A DNA stretch of 64,000 nucleotides from assembly GCF_010183535.1 (NCBI RefSeq), contig NC_071331.1, positions 8,308,001 to 8,372,000 on the forward strand. The letters are read 5' to 3'. Under the pieces are notes generated by a model. It ran no database searches, was not told the origin of the DNA, and worked only from the letters and a program-made list of their open reading frames with translations. This document shows positions 1 through 12,715 of the stretch, in pieces (the stretch's first letter is position 1; each line of letters begins with the position of its first letter). The position numbers and the translations under genes are program-made. This stretch comes from Caenorhabditis remanei. Lineage: Eukaryota; Nematoda; Chromadorea; Rhabditida; Rhabditidae.

Positions 1-343
1 CTGAACGCGTCTGCTACTTCAATTATTTCAAATGAAAACTTGTGAGAATAATTGATGCAGGAACAAATAAGCAAGGAACTATGATCTATATTTCGAAATT
101 ATTTCACCACCACTCAAAATGGAGGAATTATAAAACTCACCTCCAATCTAATCTGTGGTTCCTTTCCTCTTGTATTCTGGTCTCCACTATTTGTCAATTT
201 ATTGATTACACTGTATTATTGAGATTTTATGGGTTTTCATTGTTGTGCTGAAAATTTATAAAATTACAATGATAACTCTGTAGGAGATTTTCAAATGAGA
301 GCGGTTATCGTACTGTGTTCACAAGAAGTTTCCTATAAATTTC
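1..343. other. Unassigned 5' flank of DB copy 1
   Basis: No exon can be supported here. The complete DB copy downstream has a signal-peptide exon about 130 nt upstream of exon 2, but nothing similar is recognisable in this stretch. Either the first exon has diverged beyond recognition, lies before the window, or has been lost. Confidence 0.5.
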
Positions 344-3300
344 GGTGCTCATAATGGAAATGCAAATGTTGGAGGAACGGGAAGTGGAGATTCACAGAGA
401 GGATTCGGAGGTGTTGGTTAGTTTTTCTTTATTTTCTTTATTGTTTTAGTACAGTGTGTGTTTTTCGAAATTTCTTATTCGAAAATATCTATTTTCGAAA
501 AAAATTCGAATGCTATTCGAATAATTTTTCGAATATTCGTTCGAACAGCTGTTCGAAATTTTTATCGAACAATTATTCGAACGAATTTTCGAACGAATAT
601 TCGAATGATATTCGAATATTCGTTCGAATATTCGTTCGAACATTTCTTTCGTTGAAGAGCTGCAAGATTTTGGAACCGAAGAACTTTAAAGATAAATATG
701 AAATTTTAAATGATTTTCGTCCGTTTTTTATATTTTTGATTTAAAACTTTGCTCAATTTTAAAAAATGAAGATATGTGTCAGAACTATTTCGAATGTTTT
801 GAACAGTTCAGATGGAAATTTACTCACAAAAATAGCAATTCTTGCGAAAATTTTCCGTCGGGAAACAATACTTTTTGAAAAACAGTAAAAATTTTCAAAT
901 TTTATTAGAAACGATATTCGAAAATTGTTCGAATAAAATTGCCTTCGAATATTGTTCGAACAATTATTCGAATAGTTCGAATAATTATTCGAACATATTC
1001 GAATAAGTGTTCGAATAATTATTCGAATAAATTTTCGAATAATTATTCGATCGTTGTCGAAAAACACACTGTTTTAGTATTGATCGTAAATCGAACGAGA
1101 GAAACGAAATACTCACATTTAACACATACGTAAGAAACTGGAAATAATGTTTGTGCGTATGATGGTACAAACAATATGATAGTGCACTAGAAGCTTTGAA
1201 TCCAGTCTGTTAAAGCTTGATAATTAATTTTTGAACAGTTTATAAAATAAATAAAAATGACAAATAATAGATAAACTTGATAATTTCATGCAAAGTCTAA
1301 ATCGAAATACATTGATGTGCTGATTCAGTTTTATCTAACCAACACGTGTAGCCTTTCATAACATAGCTTCCTTCATTTCAGACCCCGATTCAACTATAAC
1401 ATCATTCGAGAAACCAGACCAACCTGCTCCACCAACAAGAGTGGATGCCACGTGGACACCTAATTCAAATTCAAATTTGAACCTGAATCCAGGCTCAAAT
1501 TCTGGAGATGCAAGAGTTGGAGGAGCCTCAAGATCCTCCTTTGAAACAATAACTCCAACAGCAGAAGTTCCTACTACAACACTACCAACAACGTCATCTG
1601 GATTCCCCACGTTGATTCCATTCTCATCGGAATCCTGGTCTACAGTAACCCAATCTCCACTTGCTCCAAGTCTTGAATCTAGACCAGAACTACCTCCAAC
1701 ACCAAATAGAATCCCATCTCCAACGGGACAGAACTCTGGGTTCACCGGAAGTTTTGGAGAACAACTCCCCGTGAGAATCCCCGCTCCTACTCCGATCCCA
1801 TTTAATCCAAATCCGAGAAGAGATGTATGTTTCTGATTGATTTCTAACAGTTTTAGTTGTTTCTTGTGTTTTCAGGGTCATCGTCGTCGGACAACACCCG
1901 ATCCGAGAATTATCAGACCCCCAGAGTCTCTCGTAGTCATTGGAGATTACGATGAAGATGAACCTCCATCGGAAAATGCAGTCGTTGACTCGCCTCGTAT
2001 GTTCTTTCATTTGGTTTCGTTTTGAGTGAACTCACACAAAAATTATTAAAGTTATGAATAGGTTTCTGAGAAAATAGGATGAACTGAGGACTGCATTCTA
2101 GTAGATATGGTTTCACTGAGGAGCTAAGCAGACACCAATGACATTACCTAAAACATATTTCCCCCTTTCAATTTTTCAGAGCCCCTTGCCCCATCACAAC
2201 CTTCATTCTTCTCTCAAACTCCTCCTCCACCACCTCCTCCTGCTCCGTCCGTAATCAGTAACAGTGGAGATGTATTCGCCAGATCTCGGAAAGAAATCAG
2301 TGCGACTCCAGATTTCGAACAACAATCTGGAACAGCTGCCACGTTGAGGTAGGAGAGACAAATTATGAAGTTTCAGAGGGTTCTCGAAGAGTTAGAGCCG
2401 AGAGTCAATTACATAGACATGAAAAAATAAGGAAAGATTTTCAGTCTAATCAGGTTTTTGAATCAGAATTTTAATTTTGAACATTTTTGAAATCATTTGC
2501 GTACCCAGAGACTCATCAGTCCCCTCATCTCACCCCTCTTCATTCAACCATCTCCGTCGTTTCTCATCTCGAAGCTCCTCCCCCTCATTTGCTCATTCTC
2601 GAGCACATCATCGATTGATTTGTCGTCTGACAACACCCGGAAGACTTTTATGTAATCGTCCGATGCCACGTCTTCATAGAAGTCGTTACGTGACTCCGCC
2701 AAAATATTGGAAGACGTCGGTTACACCGTTTATGGGGGAACTCGCAAGGAAACGAAGGAAATTGGATAGGTTCGGAAGTGCACGAGCATGAATTCTGAAA
2801 TAATGGGAATGAATTTCAAATGGTGGTGGCTTGAACAGAATAGAATATACTGAAAATTTCTGAAAATTCTGGAAAATAAAACTGCATGAAACCGGAAAAA
2901 ACCTATGGTGTACGGAGCATGTCGACTAACACTTTTCACTAAGCTACCAATTAAAAACGGCACTTAATCAATTATTTAATTTTCAGTGGCTCATCTCATG
3001 AATGGAAAGTGTCTATAATTCCACGTGGACAGAACAACAAGCCGACAGGTGTCAATTCAATCCCTCCGTTTACTATTGATGGGAAGGCGGATGAGAGATT
3101 TAACAAGTTTTATAGAAGTGAGTTGCCAAATATCAAACATTGTTTACTAGTTAATGCAGAGATTTGTGAAAACTTAAGGAGTTCTTAAAACATTAAAATT
3201 TATGGAATATTTCAGCCATCGACAGTGTAATCAATAAATTGGATTTGACAAATAGTGGAGATCAGAATGGAAGAGAAAAAGAGCCACAGATTAGATTGGA

Positions 3301-4461
3301 GGTGAGTTTTATATTTCCGCCGTTTCGAGTGGTAGTGAAATAATTTTGAAATAAAGATCTCCGTTTTCTTAGACAATCGTGCAGATTAGTCCTCTTTTTT
3401 TTTCATTTTGAGTTTTTGAGGCAGCAAACGAGCTACGCCAGAATCTTTTGATGAAAAAAATAGAATTGTGACAGAAGGCTCTAAAATAGGCTGTTGGAGA
3501 ACTGAAATCAGCTGGTCTTCCAGTTTTTGTTTAAAAAGTCATTTTCAAAAATAACTGATATTTCCTATTCTTCTGTTATAATCATTCCAAATACATCCGT
3601 TATCAACTTTTTCTCAGGGAAACACGAAAGACCTGTCAGTCGAATCGTCTGCAGTCGTCATCGTTCCCCGTACAACCATCGCTCCAGGTGTCACAAATAA
3701 AGTCAGTGTGATACCATTCCGTCCCTTACATTTCACAGCTCCGCCCAAGAATGGACCACCAGGAGTGTCTCCTCCTCCAGCACCCGGAGGACAGTGTGGC
3801 GTTGCACCTGACTTCACTCCGTGTGTTAGCAATGAAATCGCCAGTAAATCTCTGTTAGAGTGTTGTAAGAGGAAGAATCTACCAGCAGGATGTCAGCAGT
3901 TGTGTCGATATGATATCACACAGGCGGAGGTGAGTTTCAGTTTCAGAACTTTGATAATTTAGACATATCTGATTTAGCAGTTGATAAATTTTTGATCAAC
4001 TTTATAATATTTTTGAAACTTTCAGATCCGCGCAGCCATGGATCGTGGTCAGTGTGGAATATTCAATGTTGCACCATTCTTGGAATGTGCTTCCCAGGGA
4101 AAAGACAATTCCGAGTGTTGTCGACATCGTGGAATCGTTCAGAAGACGTGAGTTGTGGAACGCGGACACTACGGAAAAATTAACATTTTTAAAGAGGCAG
4201 ACCATAAACGGTCAGAGTGAAACTGATGAAAAATGTGCCCAATGACGCCAAAATGAATCAATTTTTTAAAGATACCCCGAAAACTTTTAACACTATTTTG
4301 AAACCGTAAATAAGTACACCCAACTTATTTTCAGTGGCCCCCAATGTGAACAATTCTGTCGCCCCACTCAAGGATTATCAGCTCTTGGAGTTCAGCATAT
4401 CGTATGTGGAAATGCAGTTGGTGATATGCTCCATTGCCATCATTCTGGTGTTCGCATTTAA
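344..4461 (+). CDS. DB-module secreted protein, copy 1 (5' end unresolved)
   Basis: Proline-rich protein ending in a cysteine-rich DB module (Pfam PF01682), an extracellular nematode domain of unknown function. Readable exons: an exon-2 homologue about 344-416, then 1382-1824, 1876-1996, 2180-2348, 2509-2769, 2987-3117, 3216-3301, 3618-3929, 4026-4147 and 4335-4461. From exon 3 on, all have GT/AG borders and phases matching the complete copy at 22495, and the frame closes on TAA. Exon 6 is 69 nt shorter than in the complete copy (in frame); exon 5 has one extra codon. The DB module is coded by the last three exons, with paired cysteines in each half. Upstream of exon 2 the frame runs into a stop with no good acceptor, and no signal-peptide exon is seen, so the 5' end may be broken. 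A hAT-type element sits in the intron after exon 2. A poly(A) signal AATAAA lies at 4635-4640. Confidence 0.72.
452..1071. mobile_element. hAT-type MITE rich in TTCGAA palindromes
   Basis: A 620-bp element flanked by the 8-bp direct repeat TTTTAGTA (444-451 and 1072-1079). The ends are inverted: CAGTGTGTGTTTTTCGA on the left and the complement of TCGAAAAACACACTG on the right. The interior holds dozens of TTCGAA or ATTCGAAT palindromes around a central spacer. The paralogous intron after 22910 lacks it. Termini starting CAG with an 8-bp target duplication are hallmarks of hAT transposons. No transposase reading frame is present. Confidence 0.85.
1072..1381 (+). other. Rest of DB copy 1 intron 2
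   Basis: Intron sequence similar to 22920-23241 in the complete copy. Nothing else is recognised. Confidence 0.6.
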
Positions 4462-4634
4462 ATTTCCACTTTAATCGATTGTGTTTTGTATATTTCAGAC
4501 TCTAATTGCCATATTCTTTTGTTTCTTTCTGTGATTCTAGTCATTCTACTTTTATCCTATTTCTTTCCTTTCTTCATTTCAACCTGTTGATCTCTGATAA
4601 CTGTTTTATGTAAATGTAATTTTTTGTAAGCTAA

Positions 4635-4640
4635 AATAAA
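4635..4640 (+). terminator. Poly(A) signal of DB copy 1
   Basis: AATAAA about 175 nt after the TAA stop. The same sequence context is conserved after the DB gene ending at 27577 (AATAAA at 27751-27756). Related signals follow the truncated copies at 14571-14576 and 17467-17472. Confidence 0.6.
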
Positions 4641-4820
4641 TTTATATTGATTGAAAATAGGTTTGTTACTTAGAAGTCCCTCTGCAAATCTTAATACTTT
4701 TTCTAAGAATCTGATTTTTAGTCACTATTTTGAAACTGAAGTTGGACATTGAGTAATTTGCAGAAACCATGGGGCTATTTGAAAAAAAAAGAATGACTTC
4801 TGTTAAATTTTGCTGTATAG

Positions 4821-5388
4821 CAAGGCTGTTGAAAATCGCGGCCGGCCGCGGCTTTTTTCTTAAAAATCTCAAAAAGCCGCGGCCGGCCGCGGCTTTCTAG
4901 CATATCAACTGAAAACATGACTAGATATGCTTTTGACTTATTGGTACAAATCTAACAACAAGGGTTCGACCCCACCTCGTGGCAAAACTTTTTTGTTTTT
5001 TGTTTTTGACTTTTTGGTGCCAATCTGAAACCATTTCAGAACAAAAAAAACATTTTTAGATTACAAGTGTCTCTTTTCAGAACAGTCCTTCTCCGAAAAA
5101 GCAACTTTGGTCTTCAGATTTTTACCAAAAACCAGAACTGATATGAAAAACAGCTTCGACACCAGTGGGGTCGAACCATGATTGTCAGATTGGTACGAAA
5201 AGGTCAAAAACAAAAAACAAAAAAGTTTTGGCACGAGTGGGGATCGAACCCCGGTTGTCAGATTTGTACCAGAAAACAAAAAAATCAGCAAAACTTTTTT
5301 CAAAAACGAAAAAGTTTTGCAACTTTGAAAAACAAAGCCGCGGCTTTTTCATTTTTTTCTTCTCGCGGCCGGCCGTACGACAGCCTTG
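4821..5388. mobile_element. hAT-type MITE with GCGGCCGGCCGC subterminal blocks
   Basis: A 568-bp element with ends CAAGGCTGT / ACAGCCTTG and target duplication CTGTATAG at 4813-4820 and 5389-5396. NotI/FseI-like GCGGCCGGCCGC blocks lie next to both ends. Inside, inverted segments carry tRNA B-box-like words such as GGTTCGACCCC and GGGATCGAACCCC around the phrase 'gtggggatcgaaccc'. It also occurs at 27937, at the same site relative to the paralogous DB gene, so it inserted before the segmental duplication. Confidence 0.8.
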
Positions 5389-5396
5389 CTGTATAG

Positions 5397-6009
5397 TTCT
5401 AGCGTTGAAATTGTAATCAATGATTTGAGAACCAATTACGAAATAAAAACCAATTACGAAAATTATGAAATATGTTATTTTTTCTACTGTTACGATTTCA
5501 GTGGAAATTCGTTTGTTCGTGATATTATATTATTATAATTTGTGACAAACTTACATCGGGTTCTCAAAATTTTTTTCCATAGACTATAGCCATGTAAAAA
5601 TCATTTCTCAAAATGAAAGCGGTGCCAATTGATTCATTGATTGATGATCATTCTTGTTGACTGATTGAAACCGAAATATGTTAATGTTTAATGTGAGAAA
5701 CTCACGGATTTGGGTAAAACACTTCTTGAATACTGAAAATATTTCAACGAACAATGTTCTCAAAGAAACGTGAAAATGCTTTAGAAATTCTGCAAATGAA
5801 TATCCCTACGAAAACATGATAAAAATTGCAAAGAACATCACGCAACTTGCAACATAATTGTTGCTGCGGAATATTATTAAAACGCTGGTCATTATAGAGA
5901 AATGTTCTCGAAGAAGAATATCCAATTTACCAGTTTCTACAACTAACCAGTGATTCTCACTAGCTAAATATTTTTGACGTGCTTTCGAAACTAGGATCGG
6001 CATTACCTT
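5397..6009. repeat. Duplicated DB-GT92 spacer
   Basis: Non-coding sequence nearly identical to 28460-29010 downstream of the complete DB gene. It is part of the large segmental duplication. No gene is seen. Confidence 0.65.
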
Positions 6010-7700
6010 ACCTTTGAAATCTATTCATTTATATTCTATATGAAACCTGTAAAAATCAGAAAAAATTTTGAAGATTGAAACATGATAAGTGGATCTCCGA
6101 TTTTTGGAAGTGAGCAAGTGTTTTTTTGTTCCGAAGAGGAATCTGGATAATCTGCATAAGATTAAACATGTTCTTCCTTTTTCTGATTGATGCCTTTGGG
6201 AAAAAAATAAACTACCTCTTTTGAAATCATATCATTGCTTTATACTTATATTCTTATTCAAACCGTGAGACAGGGGATTTTGAAATGCATTATCAGATGG
6301 ATCTCGGAAAATCTTTAAAATTTTACTCCTATTATTATGAATGTTTGGTCATTCTCGATAAGATGTTCTAAGAAGAAGAATACATTGAAAACGATATGGG
6401 AAATATTCCAATAAGTTAACCAGAGTTGTCTCCCCAAAAGTTGTCCTTCTGAAACATGAAACATTTTGAAACGTTCTTGCTAAACATCACCACCAACACT
6501 TAGATCAGGATTAGCGATCCGTTCCGAAAAATTTCAATTTTCTCCTTAACGTGAAACATCAATTGATCCGACGGATAGATAAATGAACACGAAAAAATTC
6601 GATCCAGACTAAAATGTTTGCTTCCAAACACCAAGATTGGACAAGATTGAGAATTTTCTTTTGTTTGCACATCTGTTTTGACATAAACTAAAGTTCTTCT
6701 ACTACATTCTACTCTCCATTATTGGAATGACGGCATATTTACAATGATGGTAAGAAAAATGTTTGGTATTACACAAGTATCAATTATCAGACTATTTTCA
6801 GATGTCATGTTATCGAAACGGTATCAAATGCATGCTACTTTTGTTTTTCTTGGGATTGGCTGCATTGAATACTTATAGTTATTGGAGGGATAGTCGAACC
6901 GTGAATACGGAAAAGACTAGTATGCAACCAAAAGTTACTGTAGAACAGAGATGAGTCGAACAGAAGAGATTTGAAGAGTATTATAATGGAAAGATTTTCT
7001 TCGTCCAACAAATAAAAATACATTTCCAGTTCTTCATTTTTGAAATCTATTCATTTACATTCTATCAGAAACTTGCAAAAAAACTTTTACAGATTGAAAC
7101 ATGATATGTGGATATCCGATTTTTGGAAGGGACGAAGTATGTTTTTGTTCCGAAGAAAAATCCGGATAATCTGCATAATATTTAAAAAATTCTTATATAT
7201 ATCTTTGTATTCTAACCGGGTTACAGGTGATTTATTTTTTGAATGCATTTTAGATGGATCTTGGAAAACCTGGAAAAGAAAATTTCCTATGAGTAGGAAT
7301 GTTTGATTATTATCGATTACTTATTAAGATGTTCCCAGAAAAACAATATATTGAAAACGAGATGAGAAATATTCCAATAAGTAAACCAGAGTTGTCTCCC
7401 CAAAAATTATCCTTCTGAAACATGAAACATTTTGAAACGTTCTTGCTAAACATCACCACCAACACTTAGATCAGGATTAGCGATCCGTTCCGAAAAATTT
7501 CAATTTTCTCCCAAATGTGAAACATCAATTGATCCGTCGGATAGATAAATGAACACGAAAAAATTCGATCCAGACTAAAATGTTCCTTTCCAAACACCAA
7601 GATTGGACAAGATTGAGAATTTTCTTTTGTTAGCACACCTGTCCTGACATAAATTAAAGTTCTTCTACTACCTCTACATATACTCTCCACTATTCTAATG
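6010..7700 (+). repeat. Tandem duplication of the GT92 promoter region, about 1 kb unit
   Basis: The stretch beginning around 6010 (ctattcattta, then a 'gatttttggaag' block, then the 'aaacatcaccaccaacactta' block near 6484) recurs from about 7030 in the same order. It therefore duplicates the GT92 5' flank together with exon 1. Single copies lie at 29040-29700, and a decayed copy at about 33060-33195 continues at 33843. Confidence 0.7.
6744..6950 (+). pseudogene. GT92 first-exon fragment
   Basis: Codes only the start and membrane anchor of a GT92 glycosyltransferase. Two ATG codons at 6744-6749 are followed by a GT donor, a 52-nt intron and an exon from 6802 (SCYRNGIKCMLLLFF, then a hydrophobic run and NTYSYW). 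The exon should end at a GTGAGT donor, as in the other two copies, but reads ATGAGT at 6951, so the splice site is lost and the frame ends in TGA. No catalytic exons follow before the next exon-1 copy at 7715. It is the left product of the local tandem duplication. Confidence 0.75.
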
Positions 7701-7714
7701 ACGGCATATTTATA

Positions 7715-10700
7715 ATGATGGTTAATTAATTTCTACTATCGTTTGATTATAAATTGTCAGTCTCATTACAGATGACATGTTATCGAAACGGTATCAAATA
7801 TATAACCTATTCTCCGTAAGACTCGAGCATCACCTCTGTATGTAGGGGCGTAGAGCCCACAGGTATGATAGTGTTTACCCAGTTTGTGTGCATATACTAT
7901 GGGTCTTTGGTAACCCATATGCAAAATTTTGGTGCCCACCTACCGGTCCCTGGGTTACTGTAGGTGCTCAAAGGTGCAAAACTTAAATTTTTTCTTTTAA
8001 GTCGTAGAAGCCCAATTTTTTTAGTGTAGTTCATAGACGTTTATAATAATTTTTTCACAAAGTTTCAAAACATTTCAAAAAAATTTTGTCGAGTTATTCG
8101 CAAAAAACCAATTTTTTGAAGCATTTTTTCTGTATTTTTAAAAATTTCGGTTCTTAAAACAAAAATCCCCCTCGGCAAACTCTATTTAAAACAAAAGTCA
8201 TTCGATGAGTTTACAAATAAAATATATTTGAATAAATTTTAAGTCTTCGCAGAAGTCGAAAAGAGCCCATGTAAAGTACTGAAATTTTCAAAACAAAATA
8301 TAAGTTAATTTTCTTTATGAAAATGAATAGAGCACAATTATCTGAACATTTTTTGTGTTGCACTTCTTTCAATAACTCTATTACATCCTGCTAAAATTTT
8401 GAGTTTTTGTCAAAAAAATTTTTTTTTTCAAATTTTTTAAATGTCAAGCTTCAATGATGATGATAGTTTTATTGAGTCAAAATCTAGGAAATTGCTTTAA
8501 ATATGTGTTTTTGTTCACTCTGAGACTAATGTGTTAGCTGGGAGTCGTTTTTCCTTTTTTGTTAAGAAGAGGGACCTCCTTTTTTGTATCAAGGTAATGA
8601 CCCAGAGTGAAACGCAAGATCGTCGACGATATTTTATCATAAGATAAATCCTAAAAAGACTAAAACTTAACAATATGTTTTAGGAGTAACAACACTGTTT
8701 CCAGAAAGTTGCATACACTTTTCACGTTTGGAGCGATTTTTTGGTGAAGTCACTTTGAGACATTGTAACTTTGTTTATTTTATAGGATTTCATTAAATTT
8801 TGATTGTGGTGAAATAGTGATAAAGTTGGCTACAAAAAAGCTAATTGGACCAATCTATCAAAACTGAAACCGGGAGAGATACGGCTCATAACATGAAAAT
8901 TGACAGTACTCGTGAAATCAGAAAATGGCAACTTTCGAAAAAAGGTATCTCGTTGAATGAAATGCACTTATATCTTTCAAAACGTCCCATTATGCATTTT
9001 AGGGACTTATGGGTCTATTCACAAGATAGCAGTAAAGCAAAAAACTGCTTTTCAAAAAATGTTGAAAATTATCATTTTTTTGACAAAGACTCAAAATTTT
9101 AGCAGGATGTAATAGAGTTATTGAAAGAAGTGCAACACAAAAAATGTTCAGATAATTGTGCTCTATTCATTTTCATAACGAAAATTAACTTATATTTTGT
9201 TTTGAAAATTTCAGTACTTTACATGGGCTCTTTTCGACTTCTGCGAAGACTTAAAATTTATTCAAATATGTTTTATTTGTAAACTCATCGAATGACTTTT
9301 GTTTTAAATAGAGTTTGCCGAGGGGGATTTTTGTTTTAAGAACCGAAATTTTTAAAAATACAGAAAAAATGCTCCAGAAAATTGGTTTTTTGCGAATAAC
9401 TCGACAAAATTTTTTTGAAATGTTTTGAAACTTTGTGAAAAAATTATTATAAACGTCTATGAACTACACTAAAAAAATTGGGCTTCTACGACTTAAAAGA
9501 AAAAATTTAAGTTTTGCACCTTTGAGCACCTACAGTAACCCAGGGACCGGTAGGTGGGCACCAAAATTTTGCATATGGGTTACCAAAGACCCATAGCACA
9601 TCATTATATGAGAACCTGTACCTATGGCACGCGTTGCTCGAGTCTTACAGAGAACACGTTATATGTTACTTTTGTTTTTAATTGGATTGGCTGCATTGAA
9701 TACTTATAGTTATTGGAGGTATAGTCTAAACGTGAATATGCTAAATACTAGTATGCATCCAGAAGTTACTGTAGAACAGAGGTGAGTGAAACAGAATTTT
9801 TAATAGGTATCTTAATCAAAACTTTTATTTGACCAGCAAATGAAAATTGATTTTCAGCCCTTCTACTACACTATTCAAATGCCCGGTTGAATCCTGGAAT
9901 CAAGTAGATTCTGATACTGTCCCAAATGAGAATCTACATCTGGAATGGATCCAGAATAATATCTCACGACGAGACAATATTTTGGAGTCACAAATTCGAC
10001 TTTTGTCTTCTTTTGTCTATCCGAATCATATTTCAATTATAACAAATTCACAGAGGAGTTATGGGTAAGAAAGTAGATTTCAAAACCGATTACAATAACC
10101 TGTTCCATTGAGATTTCTAAAAGTTACTGAAACAAATATGCTTCATTATCTCACTGCCTACATTTCGGTAGTTTTATATATAAACATATGTCTGTTTTCA
10201 GCCAAAAAGTCTACTGTCGTTACTACAATTGCCTCCGTGAAGAGATCTCCAACTCCTCGTATCAATCAATATTTTTCCCAATGAATGTAATCAGATGTCC
10301 GAGAAGAATTGGTGTGAAATATATGTCGATTAGTTTTGATTTGGAAGAGATATCACAAGAAACGATTCCACTTGTCTATAGAGTTTTTGAGGGTAAGAAT
10401 TTTAATCCATAATTGTAGGAGTCGCAATTTCATGTTTCAAATGAAAAACTTGAAACCGGCAAAGAATGTTTCACAAATTGATGATATTGTCAAACTTCAA
10501 ACTAAATCTCCTTCACCTCAGCTCCTAATCGACATATTTCAGCGCCAATCCACGAGGTATCAGTATGCGTTGGTCCGATATACGGCTCGGAGAGCAAGTG
10601 GTTAGAAGTTGCAGAGTTTATAGAACATTATAAACTGATTGGTGTACGGTACTTCTATTTTACAGTATTCAATATGAATGAGTACAGTCGGAAGATTATT

Positions 10701-12213
10701 GATGAGTATTTGAGGTGAGAGAAGGGAAACAATGTTTCAAAAAGGGGATTAGTGTTGTTTAGAAAATTCAACTCACTCGCCTTCGTGTGTCATCCAATTT
10801 GTTGATTGGCAGTTTCATCTGCTCCAAATTAATGTATCTTCATTTTCTTCCTCTACTCTTCTTCTACTTCTCTGACTTTTCAGGAATGTCACCAACGGAG
10901 TAAACATCATTCGAAATGGGTTATAAACGTGGATATTGATGAGAGATTGGTTATTTTGGATGATAAAATAAAATCAGTTGGAAGTTTATTGAATGGATAT
11001 AATGATACAGTTGCTGGGGTCGGATTTGCGATTCGAAGAATTCAGAAGACGGAGAAACTACCGGAAAAGTATGAAAGTGATGAGCAGGTAGGTAAATCAT
11101 TCACAGGGAATGACTCCCGACTGGCTTTCTACAAAATTTGCAATTTTATTGGCTTATTTGATAAATTCAACAGAAAAAATAACAAATCTAATAGCTTTTC
11201 CGGTGACTGGACCTAATTGTCGAGGTTTTTAGATATTTAGAAAATCAATTTTTTTCAAAAAAAAATTTTTCTTCCTTTTTTTTCTCAATGTCCCCCATTT
11301 GGCAAAAAAGTAGAAGAACTATGTGACGATGAATGTTGATTTATTTTTAAAAGATAAGAAACAGTTTTTTCTGAAAAAAATGTCCTGTTTCATGAAGTTT
11401 TTATGAACACTGCTTGGACCTTAAAAAATTTTGTACTTAGATTTTCCAGATAATCTCCGAAATGGAATTCCTCAAATACAACGTGTCTTCTCCAGTCACT
11501 TGGGGTGCCTACAAAACTATTTATCGACCAGAAAAGGTACAAGTTTCTGAAGAAATGAATGGATCAATCAGATAAATAACCGGTACATATATTACCTGCA
11601 TGAAACTGGATATTCCTTTTCAAATTTGATTTCTAATCAACTGTTTCAATACATCGACTTCATTAAGTCTACTTTCTCAATTTTGCTTCTTCGTATGTGT
11701 TTTTTTAGATAGCAGCAATGTATTATCACTGGGCATATCAAAGGTATCCGGACACAGTTGCTGAGTATGTGAAAGCGAAGTTGCGCTGTTCAGGTAAGGC
11801 CTTTATTGTCTGAATTATTAAGAACTTTTGAGCTCACAGTGCTCAGTTTTGCAAGTGAAAAATCACAACAGTTGCACAAAAGTTTCAATAGGCATACAAT
11901 GTTTCACAACTATTAGGCTGCATCTATCATATTCATTTTTAGACACTACCGTACCACTGAGAAGAATATCCTTGGCGCTGGATGGCTGACTGATGCAAAC
12001 TACAAAAACTTTTCAATTGTTCTGGAAGAAACTAAATTTGCAGAGAAACTGAAGGTGAATGTACTGAAAAAGATCAAATATGTATACGATCAACGGGTTT
12101 TGTACTGTGAAGAGATAGCAGAGATACCGTATGAAGAGTATAAAGAATTTGGACATGACATCTTTAATTGTACATTTCGAAATGAAACTGGTAGTAATAA
12201 AAATGTTGATTGA
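7715..12213 (+). pseudogene. GT92 glycosyltransferase, copy A, interrupted and decayed
   Basis: Paralogue of the intact gene at 29716. Homologous exons: 7715-7720, 7772-7802 resuming at 9664-9781 (split by a transposon), 9858-10064, 10202-10392, 10543-10714, a remnant about 10793-10831, 10884-11087, 11450-11536, 11709-11795 and 11943-12213. Three lesions are visible: a 1.86-kb inverted-repeat element inside the anchor-coding exon, loss of the 5' half and acceptor of exon 6, and a one-base deletion in exon 9 (gtgaaagcgaagttg against gtgaaaagtgaaattg). The DxD motif exon (VDIDERLV) is still intact and the last exon still ends at the same TGA, so decay looks recent. It might survive as a truncated transcript, but a working enzyme is unlikely. 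Confidence 0.8.
7803..9659. mobile_element. Long inverted-repeat (foldback) element in a GT92 exon
   Basis: A 1,857-bp element between direct TATA copies (7799-7802 and 9660-9663). Arms of about 600 bp are inverted copies (7900-8440 against 9085-9600), with outer ends sharing GTAAGACTCGAGC. Removing it with one TATA restores the reading frame of the anchor exon and the length seen in the other two paralogues. No transposase frame is visible in the 650-bp centre, so it depends on enzymes from elsewhere. The superfamily is not settled by a 4-bp TATA duplication. Confidence 0.8.
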
Positions 12214-12224
12214 ATGGAATTATT

Positions 12225-12650
12225 AAAATTTAGGACTTTTTAAAATAACATTTTTAGTGTTTCTGATAGTGAGAGTTTTCAAATATGCGACTGGATAATG
12301 ACTCGTATTATATTGGCTGATGTCGTTTTCATACTTAAAAAAAAATATTGTCACCTGTCCATCGTAAGACTTTGTGAAATCGGCAGCCAAGTTTCTATTT
12401 TTTTTACTGAATAACGACTAACATTATTATTAATTGTCGTTGAGGAGAAAAAATGAAGTATTTTTAAAACCGTTTAAAAATAAAATTTTTATTGTTTCTC
12501 AGAATTTTCAAATATGCGACTGAATAATAACTAATATTATAGTCATTTATGTGGTTGTCATACTTTTTGTAGATATTGTCACCTGTCCGTCGTATGACTT
12601 TCTGAATTGTTCAGTGAGTTTTCACATTCCTATTGACTATTGGAACAGGT
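12225..12650 (+). repeat. Tandem duplication in the 3' flank of GT92 copy A
   Basis: The block starting 'ttttcaaatatgcgact' and ending near 'gtcacctgtcc' occurs twice (about 12270-12375 and 12505-12600) but once after the intact GT92 gene (about 32260-32370). No coding potential is recognised. Confidence 0.55.
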
Positions 12651-12715
12651 TCAGAACATGAGATGTAATCGTTCTTGTGTTCCAAGTGAAAGGAATTTGT
12701 CATTCAGACTTTTTT

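Noticed and set aside
446..1170. Several overlapping frames rich in Asn, Ile, Arg and Ser at the left end
   Set aside because: They are produced by the TTCGAA repeats of the MITE at 452-1071, which reads open in many frames.
3614..3832. Gly-rich minus-strand frame repeated in every DB copy (also 13592, 26730)
   Set aside because: It is the antisense shadow of the conserved exon 9; conservation follows from the plus-strand coding sequence.
4950..5260. GGTTCGA / GATCGAACCCC words suggesting tRNA genes
   Set aside because: They are B-box-like only, lie in inverted copies inside a hAT MITE, and lack any A box or cloverleaf.
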